Part shown: positions 38,117-47,614 of the stretch, one piece after another
Position numbering within the stretch: the first letter of the stretch is position 1
Layout: the number at the start of each line of letters is the position of its first letter
DNA from: Betaproteobacteria bacterium Ga0074130
GTDB taxonomy: Bacteria; Pseudomonadota; Gammaproteobacteria; Burkholderiales; Rhodocyclaceae
Reading direction: 5' to 3'
Assembly: GCA_001464495.1 (NCBI GenBank)
Contig: LNDZ01000021.1
Coordinates: 1-64,000, forward strand
Length of the DNA: 64,000 nucleotides
Made by a program: the position numbers and the translations under genes
Notes under the pieces: model-generated
Seen by the model: the letters and a program-made list of their open reading frames with translations, nothing else
Told to the model about the DNA's origin: nothing
The model's database searches: none

Positions 38117-38559
38117 AACTTGCACTCGCTCACAAGCAACAATCAGGCGTAATGCTGATCGAGGTGCTTATAAGTATGCTGCTTTTCATCATTGGCATCA
38201 TGGGCATCATCAGCTTGCAGGCAAACTCGCTCAAGTACACAAATGATGCAAAGTTTCGTGTTGAGGCCAGCAACTTGGGGAACGCAATCATCGGTCGCAT
38301 GTGGGCCGACCCACTAAACCTCTCTGCTTATGCCCTTTCTGCAAATACACCATGCCCAGGAAATCCGACGACGGAGAGGGATCGCTGGCTGTGCAGCATA
38401 ACGACAACCTTGCCTAACGCAATGGGCGCAAACTCGCCGACGATTGCGATTGGCAATGCCACAAGTCCGACGGCGGTGACTGTCACTATCAAATGGCAAA
38501 AAGATGCAACCGACTCAATTCATGAGTTCGTGGTTGTCACTGACATCAGCATGAATTGA
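38113..38559 (+). CDS. pilV: Minor pilin PilV
   Basis: The 148-residue prepilin has an atypical leader end (QQSGVMLIEVLISMLLF, cleavage after Gly, Glu5 present) and a hydrophobic helix, then ANSLKYTNDAKFRVEASNL, typical of PilV. GAGGA lies 7 bases before the ATG at 38113, which overlaps the fimT stop. Four bases separate it from pilW. Confidence 0.86.
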   Translation: MKLALAHKQQSGVMLIEVLISMLLFIIGIMGIISLQANSLKYTNDAKFRVEASNLGNAIIGRMWADPLNLSAYALSANTPCPGNPTTERDRWLCSITTTLPNAMGANSPTIAIGNATSPTAVTVTIKWQKDATDSIHEFVVVTDISMN

Positions 38560-38562
38560 TCT

Positions 38563-39684
38563 ATGCGCCCTCTTTCCTATCAACTCTCTCCTCTCCGCCC
38601 GATCTACAGAAATAAGCTAAGCGGCTTTGGTCTAGTGGAAGTTCTCATCGCCATGATGATTGGCATGGTTGGCATGATGGCAATCATGCAGGCATTCACC
38701 ATGAACGAACGCTACAAGGAAAATACCGTTGGCACTAACAGCGCTCAAACTAACGGCAGTATTGCCCTATTCACCCTAGAGCGCGATATTCGTATGTCTG
38801 GCTATGGAATGGTTCATTCAGCTGCTTTTGGATGTAACGCATTGCGTTACTACTATGGTGGTCGTTATACCGACCCTCCGGGTGGTGGTAGCGGTGCGCC
38901 ACTACCCAGCTTGACCTTTGCACCTGTCGTAATCTCTCAGGGTACCGGCACAGAGCCGGACAGCATTGCATTAATGTCATCAACCAGCCCCTATCGCTTT
39001 TCACCTGCCACACTTACGGCAGCCATGGCTAGCCCATCTTCGCCATTGTCTTTGGATGACACGACTGGATTTGCACAAAATGACATTATTGTTGTAGCGC
39101 AAGGCACTTTGTGCGCAATGATGCAAATCAGCGCTGTACAGTCAGCAGGACTCCTTCTGCAACACGAAGAAGGAAGCCTTACCCGCTTTAACCCTCCCAG
39201 CTCTGGGAACTCATTACCCACTTTCAGTGCAGGAGCCCTAGTCTTTGACCTAGGCTCAGCCTGGGTTCGTAATTACACCCTGGCAAATAATAGTTTGACT
39301 GTTTCAGATCTTGGCGTGCTTGTCAGTAGCAACCCCGCGACTGTCATCGTGGATGAAATTGTAGATTTGCAGGCCGAGTATGGTGTGGACGACGGCAGCA
39401 ACGGCGGAACGCTTGGTGATGGGGCTGTGGATGGCTACACCACGTCCACTCCCGCTTCGGCGTTGGGCTGGATGCAGGTGCTGACGGTGCGCCTTGCTGT
39501 ACTCGCTCGAGGTGCTTATGAGAAGCCCGCAGCCGGCACTGCATGCACAACCACTACTGTAGCCCCAACATGGGCAAATGGTACTCGGACATTGACTGTC
39601 CCGGACGGGTTACCCAGCTGCTATCGATATCGTGTTTTTGAAACCACAGTTCCCATCCGCAACATGGTTTGGAAGGATGCGTAA
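38563..39684 (+). CDS. pilW: Minor pilin PilW
   Basis: The 373-residue prepilin-like protein starts with a long leader of about 24 residues and SGFGLVEVLIAMMIGMVGM, then SIALFTLERDIRMSGYGM, the typical PilW helix end. The large C-terminal domain is rich in Ser/Thr and beta structure. It probably acts with FimT, PilV and PilX as a platform for PilY1. Its TAA overlaps the pilX ATG. Confidence 0.88.
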   Translation: MRPLSYQLSPLRPIYRNKLSGFGLVEVLIAMMIGMVGMMAIMQAFTMNERYKENTVGTNSAQTNGSIALFTLERDIRMSGYGMVHSAAFGCNALRYYYGGRYTDPPGGGSGAPLPSLTFAPVVISQGTGTEPDSIALMSSTSPYRFSPATLTAAMASPSSPLSLDDTTGFAQNDIIVVAQGTLCAMMQISAVQSAGLLLQHEEGSLTRFNPPSSGNSLPTFSAGALVFDLGSAWVRNYTLANNSLTVSDLGVLVSSNPATVIVDEIVDLQAEYGVDDGSNGGTLGDGAVDGYTTSTPASALGWMQVLTVRLAVLARGAYEKPAAGTACTTTTVAPTWANGTRTLTVPDGLPSCYRYRVFETTVPIRNMVWKDA

Positions 39685-40274
39685 TGGGTAAAAGAAAAAA
39701 ACAACAAGGAATGATTTTATTCATCACCTTGATTATCTTGGCATCAATGACCTTGACTGCTATAAGCCTTGTACGTACCGTTGATTCATCAACCCTTCTG
39801 GCAGCAAACTTAGCATTCCGTCAGAGCGCCACGATGGCAGCAGACGCGGGCCTTAAAACTGCCATCGACTGGTTAGGCAGCAACTCCTCAGGCACCTTCT
39901 TGCACACGGATCAACTATCCGCATCGACTGCATACTGGGCCAGTGCTCAAAACAGCTCACCAGCCTTTGATCCACTGACCTACAACTGGGATGCATCCAA
40001 CCGCTCTGTTTGTATCGACAACTGCAACAAGGACGCTGCAGGTAACACAAAACGTTATGTCATCCACCGCTTATGCGAGCTCGCTGGGAATCCAATTGGC
40101 ATCGCTTGTGTCCGTCCACCCTCTACTTCTGGCAGCACCAACAACAGCTCTAAAGGCGTTGTATCGGGGAATAGCTTACCAATGACCGCCACAGCAGCAG
40201 CATATTACCGCGTAACGATTCGAGTAACAGGTCCTCGCAATACGACCAGCTACATCCAGGCAATCGTTTATTGA
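39684..40274 (+). CDS. pilX: Pilus assembly protein PilX
   Basis: The 196-residue protein has KKQQGMILFITLIILASMTLTAISLVRT (shown here shortened in two parts: QQGMILFITLIILA and SMTLTAISLVRT), the PilX_N pattern, followed by STLLAANLAFRQSATMAAD. It lacks the usual Glu5, as known for PilX/GspK-like subunits. Five Cys occur in the C-terminal part. It sits between pilW (1-base overlap) and pilY1. Confidence 0.87.
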   Translation: MGKRKKQQGMILFITLIILASMTLTAISLVRTVDSSTLLAANLAFRQSATMAADAGLKTAIDWLGSNSSGTFLHTDQLSASTAYWASAQNSSPAFDPLTYNWDASNRSVCIDNCNKDAAGNTKRYVIHRLCELAGNPIGIACVRPPSTSGSTNNSSKGVVSGNSLPMTATAAAYYRVTIRVTGPRNTTSYIQAIVY

Positions 40275-40315
40275 TCCATATTTTACGGGTCATTCAGTCA
40301 GCAAAGAGAGCGAAG

Positions 40316-43300
40316 ATGAACACAATTTTACTAAAGAAGCTCGCAACTACAGTCGCACTAGGATGTGTCAGTGCTATGGTGTTTGCAGCGCCGACGGCCA
40401 TTCACAATGAGCCCTTAGCGCAAGCACTCTCAGGCGTGAAGCCGAACATCATGTTCATTCTCGATGACTCAGGATCAATGGAGTCACCTTACTTGCCCGA
40501 TTACGTTGTGTCATCCAACTGTCGGCGTAGCGCTACTGTGGGTTCAACCCCACTGTCATCATCGCTTACTGGTTGTGTTTTTGGAGACGTCCCATACAAC
40601 AGCGCCGAATTCAATCGTCAGTATTACAACCCCGAAATTTACTATCCACCAAGCCCTGCTCCGGGAGGCGTAACCAATGCAGCTCGCAATATGAACGCTG
40701 CGAATACCAATAACTGGACACAAGTCAGAACTGATATTTTCAATAAACAGAATCTAGACTCACTTGATAACACTGCGACTTACGTAAATTTAGTTACGGG
40801 ATATCCTGATCGTGTCTGGTGTGCAGACCCCAGTGACGCGATTACGAGTTGTCGGAGTAGTGCAGACCACACCTACCCGAATGAACCCTATAAGTATGGT
40901 GTTGATGCGGGTAACAACGTTCGCTACAAGTACGGGGCACCTTACTACTACAAAGTTTCAACACCACAATATTGCACTGACAACAAGCTGACCAGCTGCC
41001 AAGCTACACAAGATGCAACTCATACTGTGCAAGCACCAGTTCGTTTTTGCACGAACAATACCCTTTCAAATTGTCAGTCAAAGCGAATTTCTCCCTATGT
41101 CTATCCTTATTTCGCTGGACAACTTGTAGGGGCAACAGCGGGAACTCGAGCTTCTGCAACAATCACTGTAGGGAACTCAGGCTCAGACAACTCTGTTTCG
41201 GTTTCATCGATCATGGCTGGAACAACTGAACTGATTGGAACCACCATCACTGCATCAGGCGGAACAAACAGCGGCTCTGAGCGAAATACTGTAGCCAATT
41301 CGATCGCAACGGCAATCAATAGCCGCACTGGGATCACTGGATACAGTGCAACAGTTAACAATGCAGTTGTAACCGTACGGGCACCCTTGGGCGCCGTTTA
41401 TAATGGTGTTGCAATTCAACCTGCCACTACTGGCGGTGGAGCTCGTGCGACTGCGCTGATTACAGTAACTGTAGGTACGAGCACAAATAATTCTAACCGC
41501 CAAATCACCAACATAACGGTCGGTGGCATTACGATTTGGGGAAGCTTCACTTATACAGCCACCGCAAGCCAATCAGTTGCTGCAGCTACTGACATCGCAA
41601 ATCGAATAAACACATACACCAATACTAATCCTTGGGAATACACAGCAACATCCTCTGGAAATGTTGTAACAGTCTATGCCCCAATCAACGTTGGAGCACG
41701 ACCTAATAATCTTGCTCTCGCAGTGACTAGAGGTAGTGCCATTACGATCAGCACCACTTCAATGGGTGGCGGTTCAGGGGCTCTTGATGTCCCGCTTACA
41801 ACAACCGCTTTCTCAGGCGGCGCGGATGTTGCCACCGGTACATGGACAAGTGATATCCACTTCGAGCGGGTCGATATTGTCCCGACCAGTGGAGGCCTAG
41901 CCAAAACATTCCCTCGAGGAGTGAATCGCGATGATTGTGTGACCAGTGCGACGTACTGTACGTACGAGGAGGAAATGACCAATTTCGCGAATTGGTACAC
42001 TCACTATAGAACACGCATGCAGTCAGCAAAGAGCGCTGCTGGACGTGCGTTTTCGGGAATCACTGACAGTATGCGGGTTGGCTTCATCACGATTAACCCG
42101 ATGTCCGGTAGCAGTGTCGTGTCATCCCGCTACTTGAAGATCAATGATTTTGCCTATAACTCTGTAGCCAATACCGGACATAAGAAAGACTGGTATGACA
42201 AGCTGTATGGAACAGGTTTCAATGGCGCCACGCCACTCCGAGAAGCACTTGCACGTGTTGGCCGCCTCTACGCCGGAAAGACTGACGGGATTAACAGTGG
42301 TTTCACCGCAAGCGACAGCCCAATTCAATATGCCTGCCAGCCAAACTTTTCGATTCTGACGACAGACGGTTATTGGAATGGCAACAATGGTGTGAACCTC
42401 ACGAGCAATGGCATAAGCAATGAAGATAATGTGGATTCTGGCTATTCGAAGCGTATCGATGGTGCATACGATGGTGCGCTCACGGGCGCCACATCAACGC
42501 TGTCGGATGTGGCAATGTATTACTACAAGACTGACCTGCGCACAGACTTAGCCGACACTGTATTCACCACAAGTAAAGACACAGCACCACATCAGCACAT
42601 GACGACCTTTACCGTGAGTATTGGTCTCAGTGGCATCCTAGATTACGATCGTAGCTACGAAAGCAAAAACAGTGGCGACTTCTATGCCATCAAGCAAGGA
42701 ACTTTAGATTGGCCAGTTCCTGCCGCCAATAGCGAGACAGCGCTCGATGACCTCTGGCATGCGGCAGTAAATGGGAGAGGCACGTTCTACAGTGCAGCTA
42801 ATCCGGAAGATTTTAATAATGGGCTGACAGACGCACTCACGCAGATGTTCGCGCGCGCCGGGGCCGGTTCTGCAGCGGCAACCAGTAACCTGCAACCAAC
42901 CCAAGCAGACAACTTCGCATTTACTGCTGAATATGAAACGCAATCATGGCGGGGCAATCTGATCGCCCGAACAATTGATACGGTGACAGGCGAGGTATCG
43001 ACTGCCTCCCTCTGGTCTGCGGCATCTCTGCTTGATGCTAACAATTACATGAATCGAAATATTTATACTTTCGACAGTTCAGATACAACAGCAACCTCAA
43101 CAGCAGGCACCGGTAATAAACTTAAGAGCTTCTGCATGCCTTCCGCATCATGGGCCACCTGTAGTGATGGTAGTGGCCTGACGACTACCGAGCAAGGATA
43201 TTTCAACCCTAATCAGCTTGGTCAATATCCAGGCTGGGGATTGCTGCAACGTGCAGGCGCTTCGGCAAGCAATCTAGTTAGCTATATTCGCGGGGATCGT

Positions 43301-44944
43301 TCAAACGAAACTACCGGAGGAAGTAGCGGCAACGATTTGTATCGCGAACGAGCTTCGACATTGGGCGACATCATCAATGCTCAACCCGCATACTTGAAGG
43401 GATCACCTTACAATTACGACAATACAAACAATCCGTTCTACTCTCAATATAAGAGTGCTGTTACTACACGACGCGGTACAGTGTTTGCTGCTTCAAATGA
43501 TGGCATGTTGCATGCATTTGAAACAGACGTTAATAACTCCCCGTATTATCAAACTCAGGGGATATCGACGATCTCGACTAGTGATGACGTCTTTGTAGGT
43601 AACAACGCTGGTAATGGTGAGGAACGCTGGGCATACATTCCAGGGATATTACTACCCAGCATTCACAAACTTGCTGAAACACCGTACACGCATCGCTATT
43701 TTGTTGATGGCTCACCTGTAATCGGTGACGTATGTAGTGGTCACACTGCCAGCACTCCTTGCACCTCTGTAAACAACTGGAAGTCGATCTTAGTTGCAGG
43801 GCTTAACTCGGGTGGGCGTGGTTACTATGCACTGGATGTCACTGACCCTGTTAACCCTAAGGCATTGTGGGAGCTAACCTCAAGCACGACTTGTTTGACT
43901 GATGCACAAGTTGCGACGGGGTCTTACAGTAGCGATTGCAATGTGGGTTTGAGTTACGGAAATCCACTCATAGCCAAACGACCATCTGATGATCGTTGGG
44001 TTGTCATCGTCACCTCTGGATATAACAACTACAATCCAGGAGATGGCAAAGGGTATCTTTATATTCTAGATGCGATTACTGGAAAAATCTTGCAACGCAT
44101 GTCCACTGGTGTCGGCTCAAGTGGGACAGCTGCCGCAAGCTACAGCGATGCAAGCCCAAGCGGCTTAGGGCGTATCAACGGCTGGGCAACCAATGCGATT
44201 GAAAACAATGTTGTACTGGCTGTCTACGGGGGAGATCTTCAAGGGAACTTGTGGCGTTTTGATCTTGATCCGACTAGCAGCAACTACAACACAGTATTCA
44301 AGCTCGCCACCTTGAAAGACAGCGTGGGGAATGTTCAACCTATCACAATTAAACCAGAGCTTGGCCTAGTTGCTCCATTTCGTATTGTGCTTGTTGGGAC
44401 AGGAAAATATCTGGGCACCACAGACCCTGCTGACCTTTCCCAGCAAACTTTGTACGCCATTCGTGACGATGCCTCGACAACAACCGTACTGGTACGGAAT
44501 GATTTGTTGCAACGACTCTTTGCGACTACATCAGGCACCACACGAAGTACGCAATCCGGTATTGCAATGGATTGGTTGAGCTACAAGGGTTGGTATATTG
44601 ATTTACCTGACTCAGGTGAGCGCGTCAATGTGGATCCCCAGCTACAACTTGGGACCCTGATCTTTGCCTCTAATGTTCCATCGACAGATATTTGTTCCGC
44701 TGGTGGTTACGCATGGATCAATTCTCTTGATTACAAACAAGGCTTACAAGTAACCGGAAACGTTGCATCTAACAAGTCAAGCAGTGCAATGGTGGTTGGT
44801 TTTAGTACCATTAAGTTAGCCGGTGGCACAGTGAAAACGATTGCAACCACAGCAGACAATAGGCGTACAACATTCACGCCGGCGGTCACTACGGGTCTTG
44901 TTTCAGGCAAGCGTGTCTCTTGGCGCGAGCTGATCAATGAGTGA
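40316..44944 (+). CDS. pilY1: Pilus tip-associated adhesin PilY1
   Basis: The 1542-residue secreted protein begins with a signal peptide (LATTVALGCVSAMVFAAP). A von Willebrand A domain follows with the metal site FILDDSGSMES (about residue 50) and continues after an insert, with MRVGFITINP and NGATPLREAL. The C-terminal third is the PilY1 beta-propeller (FAASNDGMLHAFETD, ALDVTDPVNPKALWEL, LYILDAITGKIL), with a calcium-type loop region YNPGDGKGYLY. PilY1 supports pilus extension, adhesion and surface sensing. Residues about 277-475 hold two imperfect copies of a domain of about 100 residues, not normal for the family. The TGA overlaps the GTG of a TonB-like gene. Confidence 0.93.
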   Translation: MNTILLKKLATTVALGCVSAMVFAAPTAIHNEPLAQALSGVKPNIMFILDDSGSMESPYLPDYVVSSNCRRSATVGSTPLSSSLTGCVFGDVPYNSAEFNRQYYNPEIYYPPSPAPGGVTNAARNMNAANTNNWTQVRTDIFNKQNLDSLDNTATYVNLVTGYPDRVWCADPSDAITSCRSSADHTYPNEPYKYGVDAGNNVRYKYGAPYYYKVSTPQYCTDNKLTSCQATQDATHTVQAPVRFCTNNTLSNCQSKRISPYVYPYFAGQLVGATAGTRASATITVGNSGSDNSVSVSSIMAGTTELIGTTITASGGTNSGSERNTVANSIATAINSRTGITGYSATVNNAVVTVRAPLGAVYNGVAIQPATTGGGARATALITVTVGTSTNNSNRQITNITVGGITIWGSFTYTATASQSVAAATDIANRINTYTNTNPWEYTATSSGNVVTVYAPINVGARPNNLALAVTRGSAITISTTSMGGGSGALDVPLTTTAFSGGADVATGTWTSDIHFERVDIVPTSGGLAKTFPRGVNRDDCVTSATYCTYEEEMTNFANWYTHYRTRMQSAKSAAGRAFSGITDSMRVGFITINPMSGSSVVSSRYLKINDFAYNSVANTGHKKDWYDKLYGTGFNGATPLREALARVGRLYAGKTDGINSGFTASDSPIQYACQPNFSILTTDGYWNGNNGVNLTSNGISNEDNVDSGYSKRIDGAYDGALTGATSTLSDVAMYYYKTDLRTDLADTVFTTSKDTAPHQHMTTFTVSIGLSGILDYDRSYESKNSGDFYAIKQGTLDWPVPAANSETALDDLWHAAVNGRGTFYSAANPEDFNNGLTDALTQMFARAGAGSAAATSNLQPTQADNFAFTAEYETQSWRGNLIARTIDTVTGEVSTASLWSAASLLDANNYMNRNIYTFDSSDTTATSTAGTGNKLKSFCMPSASWATCSDGSGLTTTEQGYFNPNQLGQYPGWGLLQRAGASASNLVSYIRGDRSNETTGGSSGNDLYRERASTLGDIINAQPAYLKGSPYNYDNTNNPFYSQYKSAVTTRRGTVFAASNDGMLHAFETDVNNSPYYQTQGISTISTSDDVFVGNNAGNGEERWAYIPGILLPSIHKLAETPYTHRYFVDGSPVIGDVCSGHTASTPCTSVNNWKSILVAGLNSGGRGYYALDVTDPVNPKALWELTSSTTCLTDAQVATGSYSSDCNVGLSYGNPLIAKRPSDDRWVVIVTSGYNNYNPGDGKGYLYILDAITGKILQRMSTGVGSSGTAAASYSDASPSGLGRINGWATNAIENNVVLAVYGGDLQGNLWRFDLDPTSSNYNTVFKLATLKDSVGNVQPITIKPELGLVAPFRIVLVGTGKYLGTTDPADLSQQTLYAIRDDASTTTVLVRNDLLQRLFATTSGTTRSTQSGIAMDWLSYKGWYIDLPDSGERVNVDPQLQLGTLIFASNVPSTDICSAGGYAWINSLDYKQGLQVTGNVASNKSSSAMVVGFSTIKLAGGTVKTIATTADNRRTTFTPAVTTGLVSGKRVSWRELINE
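41145..41740 (+). repeat. Internal domain duplication in pilY1
   Basis: Two tandem protein repeats of about 100 residues. Copy 1 begins RASATITVGNSG and holds VANSIATAINSRTG and NNAVVTVRAPLG. Copy 2 begins RATALITVTVGT and holds AATDIANRINTYT and GNVVTVYAPINV. The copies are diverged, so the duplication is old. They sit inside the vWA region and would project a beta-rich module from the tip protein. Confidence 0.8.
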
Positions 44945-45720
44945 AAAATTGCGTGGCGACGGCGGAAACTCTTATCGAGGATAGACGCGTATGTGGGTCG
45001 AGCTTATACAAAGCGATCATCGCGTCTGTCGTTGCTCACAGTCTATTGTTCGTCCAACTCGAGTTTGGTGATTTTTCACTTCGACATGATGGAGTGATAC
45101 AGCGACCTCACACCCGTGCTGTGATTGTTGCCCGTCAATCGCAACCAGATAAAGCAATCAGCCTATCACCGACATTATTAGAGGATGAAGCCGGATCAAA
45201 AAAAACGCTTTCATCTCCAACTTCACAGCGTCAGAATGATTTGAACGGCGACGTGGATGAGCCATCACACCAATCGACACTTGGCATGAATTGGGAAAGG
45301 CTGTATTACTTCCCTTTAGTCGAACTGAGTCGTCGTCCCACTCTTATAACTCGTCCAGATTTCAAGATTTCAGAAATTTCTGGGCAAGTTGAGGTGAATG
45401 GTCACGTGCGCATTGAGGTACTAGTTGAGAACACGGGGAGAGTGAATGCCGTCCGTTTGGTTCACACAGACTTGCCGTATCCGTATCCACAAAAAGTTAT
45501 GCAGGCATTTCAAAAGGTTAGCTACACGCCAGGGATGAAGGATGGCCTCAATGTGAGAACACGTATTTTGATTGAGGCAACCTATATAGATGGCGTCTTA
45601 AACAACGATATTGGGCAATCATGGGAGCTCACTTTCCCAGATGAGGGTAAGCCGCATACCCCAATTACACTGCCCGAGAATCGCCATCAGAGAAAGCAAA
45701 ACCCAAGCATGAAGCCTTAG
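44941..45720 (+). CDS. TonB-like periplasmic-domain protein coupled to pilY1
   Basis: The 259-residue protein has one possible membrane helix near the N-terminus (LYKAIIASVVAHSLLFVQ), a Ser/Asp-rich spacer, and a C-terminal domain resembling the TonB C-terminal fold: RPTLITRPDFKI, VRIEVLVENTGRVNAVRLV, then VMQAFQKVSYTPGMKDG and RILIEATY. No ExbB/ExbD is nearby. Its GTG start overlaps the pilY1 stop, so it is made with PilY1. It may link the envelope to the pilus machine, but I know no characterised example; the function is unknown. Base composition is like the pilus genes. Confidence 0.7.
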   Translation: MKNCVATAETLIEDRRVCGSSLYKAIIASVVAHSLLFVQLEFGDFSLRHDGVIQRPHTRAVIVARQSQPDKAISLSPTLLEDEAGSKKTLSSPTSQRQNDLNGDVDEPSHQSTLGMNWERLYYFPLVELSRRPTLITRPDFKISEISGQVEVNGHVRIEVLVENTGRVNAVRLVHTDLPYPYPQKVMQAFQKVSYTPGMKDGLNVRTRILIEATYIDGVLNNDIGQSWELTFPDEGKPHTPITLPENRHQRKQNPSMKP

Positions 45721-45723
45721 GCG

Positions 45724-46647
45724 TTATGCAAGGTCCTTTGGAAGGGGAAAAGTTACATTCTCTTCAATGCCAATAAGCGGTGTTACCTTCGATAAGCCGA
45801 GTGATTGCAGCTTTTCGATTACGCCAGCAACCAACACCTCAGGGGCTGAGGCACCTGCAGTCACACCCACACGACTATCTGGCTTGATCCATGCCGCATC
45901 AATTTGTTCTGCACCATCGACAAGGTAAGCAGGAATACCAAGGTTCTTAGCAACCTCTGCGAGGCGATTGGAATTTGAGCTGTTCTTAGAGCCAACCACG
46001 ATCACCACATCACTGTCTTTTGCCAGCGTCTTCACCGCATCCTGACGATTCTGCGTGGCGTAGCAAATGTCATCCTTCTTCGGACCAACAATGAAGGGGA
46101 ATTTGTTTTTCAGGGCGCTGACGATACTGGCTGCATCATCGACTGACAGAGTTGTCTGTGTGACATAGGCCAACTGCTCAGGATCAGTGACCTCAAGCGT
46201 TGCCACATCGGCAACACTTTCGACCAGATACATGCCGCCTTCGGCCTGCCCCATGGTGCCCTCGACCTCTGGGTGTCCCTTGTGGCCAATCATGACGATT
46301 TCTTTGCCCTGCCCGTGCATCTTGCCGACCTCAACGTGCACCTTGGTGACCAAGGGGCAGGTGGCGTCAAACACATTCAGGCCGCGTGCCTCGGCTTCAA
46401 CACGCACTGCCTTCGGCACGCCATGGGCGCTGAAGACCAGCGTAGCGCCAGCGGGCACATCCGCCAAGTCCTCGATGAAGATAGCGCCCTTGGCCTTCAG
46501 GCCATCCACCACATACTTGTTGTGCACGACCTCATGGCGAACATAAATCGGTGCACCGAACTTTTCCAACGCGCGTTCAACGATGGCAATCGCGCGTTCA
46601 ACGCCGGCACAAAAGCCGCGAGGATTGGCAAGAATAATCTGTTGCAT
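45724..46647 (-). CDS. ispH: 4-hydroxy-3-methylbut-2-enyl diphosphate reductase
   Basis: The 307-residue iron-sulfur enzyme makes IPP and DMAPP in the last step of the MEP pathway. The three cluster cysteines are visible: [25 protein letters not shown] and [11 protein letters not shown]. The start at 46647 ([11 protein letters not shown]) fits the family; the frame is open 17 codons further. Same operon as fkpB, lspA, ileS and ribF. dxs and ispA of the same pathway lie 12 kb away. Confidence 0.97.
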   Translation of the reverse strand: MQQIILANPRGFCAGVERAIAIVERALEKFGAPIYVRHEVVHNKYVVDGLKAKGAIFIEDLADVPAGATLVFSAHGVPKAVRVEAEARGLNVFDATCPLVTKVHVEVGKMHGQGKEIVMIGHKGHPEVEGTMGQAEGGMYLVESVADVATLEVTDPEQLAYVTQTTLSVDDAASIVSALKNKFPFIVGPKKDDICYATQNRQDAVKTLAKDSDVVIVVGSKNSSNSNRLAEVAKNLGIPAYLVDGAEQIDAAWIKPDSRVGVTAGASAPEVLVAGVIEKLQSLGLSKVTPLIGIEENVTFPLPKDLA

Positions 46648-46694
46648 AGGTCTATCCCGTTCAACCAGCCTTTCTTCGTGAAAGGCGGTGATGA

Positions 46695-47120
46695 TCAAAT
46701 AACGCCAATAACATCCACCTCAAAACGGACAGACTTGCCCGCGAGGGGATGGTTCAAATCGACAACCACAGAATCGTCATGCACTTCGCGCAACAAACCG
46801 CTTGCTTGCTGACCGGGCTTGATCGCCATGGTCACAGCTTCGCCAACGGACAGCTTTGCATCAGCCGGAAATTCGCTGCGCGCCAAGCGCCTGACCAGAT
46901 CCGCATTATGCGCGCCGAATGCATTTGGCGAGAGATCAAAGCTGCGCTGACAGGCTGAGGACAAGCCAAGCAGACACGCCTCTAGCGGGGGGGCGAGCTC
47001 TCCGGTGCCAAGCTGAAACGTCGATGGACGCGCATCCATGGTGCTCACCAACTCCCGGCCATCGCAACTCAAACGATAGCGCAGGGTCACCAGACTGTCG
47101 GCTTTGATGACGTCACTCAT
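46695..47120 (-). CDS. fkpB: FKBP-type peptidyl-prolyl isomerase, SlpA type
   Basis: The 141-residue cytoplasmic SlpA/FkpB protein has an FKBP domain with an inserted flap: [28 protein letters not shown] at the start (listed in parts: [27 protein letters not shown]), [12 protein letters not shown], and [19 protein letters not shown] near the end, the SlpA mark NHPLAGK. It acts in protein folding. It overlaps the lspA end by 8 bases and precedes ispH. Confidence 0.95.
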   Translation of the reverse strand: MSDVIKADSLVTLRYRLSCDGRELVSTMDARPSTFQLGTGELAPPLEACLLGLSSACQRSFDLSPNAFGAHNADLVRRLARSEFPADAKLSVGEAVTMAIKPGQQASGLLREVHDDSVVVDLNHPLAGKSVRFEVDVIGVI

Positions 47121-47598
47121 CTGGCTGACGACTTTCTAGAAACTGCTGTACCAGCATGCACACCACGCCAAGGGTGATGGCACTATCGGCGAGATTAAAT
47201 GCGGGGAAGTGATAACCGCCTGCATGAAAGTCGAGGTAATCCACCACTGCACCAATCGCGATGCGATCAATCACATTCCCGATGGCACCACCAAGAATCA
47301 GGGTAAACGCCAAAGGGGCCAACTTTTCTTGCTGATGCTGGCGAATCATAATGACCAGCCAGACTGAAATCACAGCAGCAAGGGCGATGAAAAACCACCG
47401 CTGCCAGCCCCCCGCCCCCGCCAGAAAACTGAACGCAGCACCGTGATTAAGCACATGCACGAGATTGAAAAACGAAGTGATGATCAGCCCTTCGCCATAA
47501 GCGAAGTTGCCAACGATCACGGCTTTCACCACCTGATCCAGCACAATCACCAGCAAGGCCAGCCCAAGCCAAGCAAGCCAGCGCTTTGATTTAGGCAT
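47113..47598 (-). CDS. lspA: Lipoprotein signal peptidase II
   Basis: The 161-residue inner-membrane aspartyl protease removes signal peptides from prolipoproteins. Four helices are visible. The conserved boxes are VLDQVVKAVI, NHGAAFSFLAG, GGAIGNVIDR with the first catalytic Asp, and VVDYLDFH with FNLADSAI holding the second. The start at 47598 gives the usual short N-terminus; an alternative at 47622 overlaps the end of ileS. It lies 16 bp after ileS. Confidence 0.95.
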   Translation of the reverse strand: MPKSKRWLAWLGLALLVIVLDQVVKAVIVGNFAYGEGLIITSFFNLVHVLNHGAAFSFLAGAGGWQRWFFIALAAVISVWLVIMIRQHQQEKLAPLAFTLILGGAIGNVIDRIAIGAVVDYLDFHAGGYHFPAFNLADSAITLGVVCMLVQQFLESRQPDE

Positions 47599-47614
47599 GG
47601 GTGACAACGCCGAC

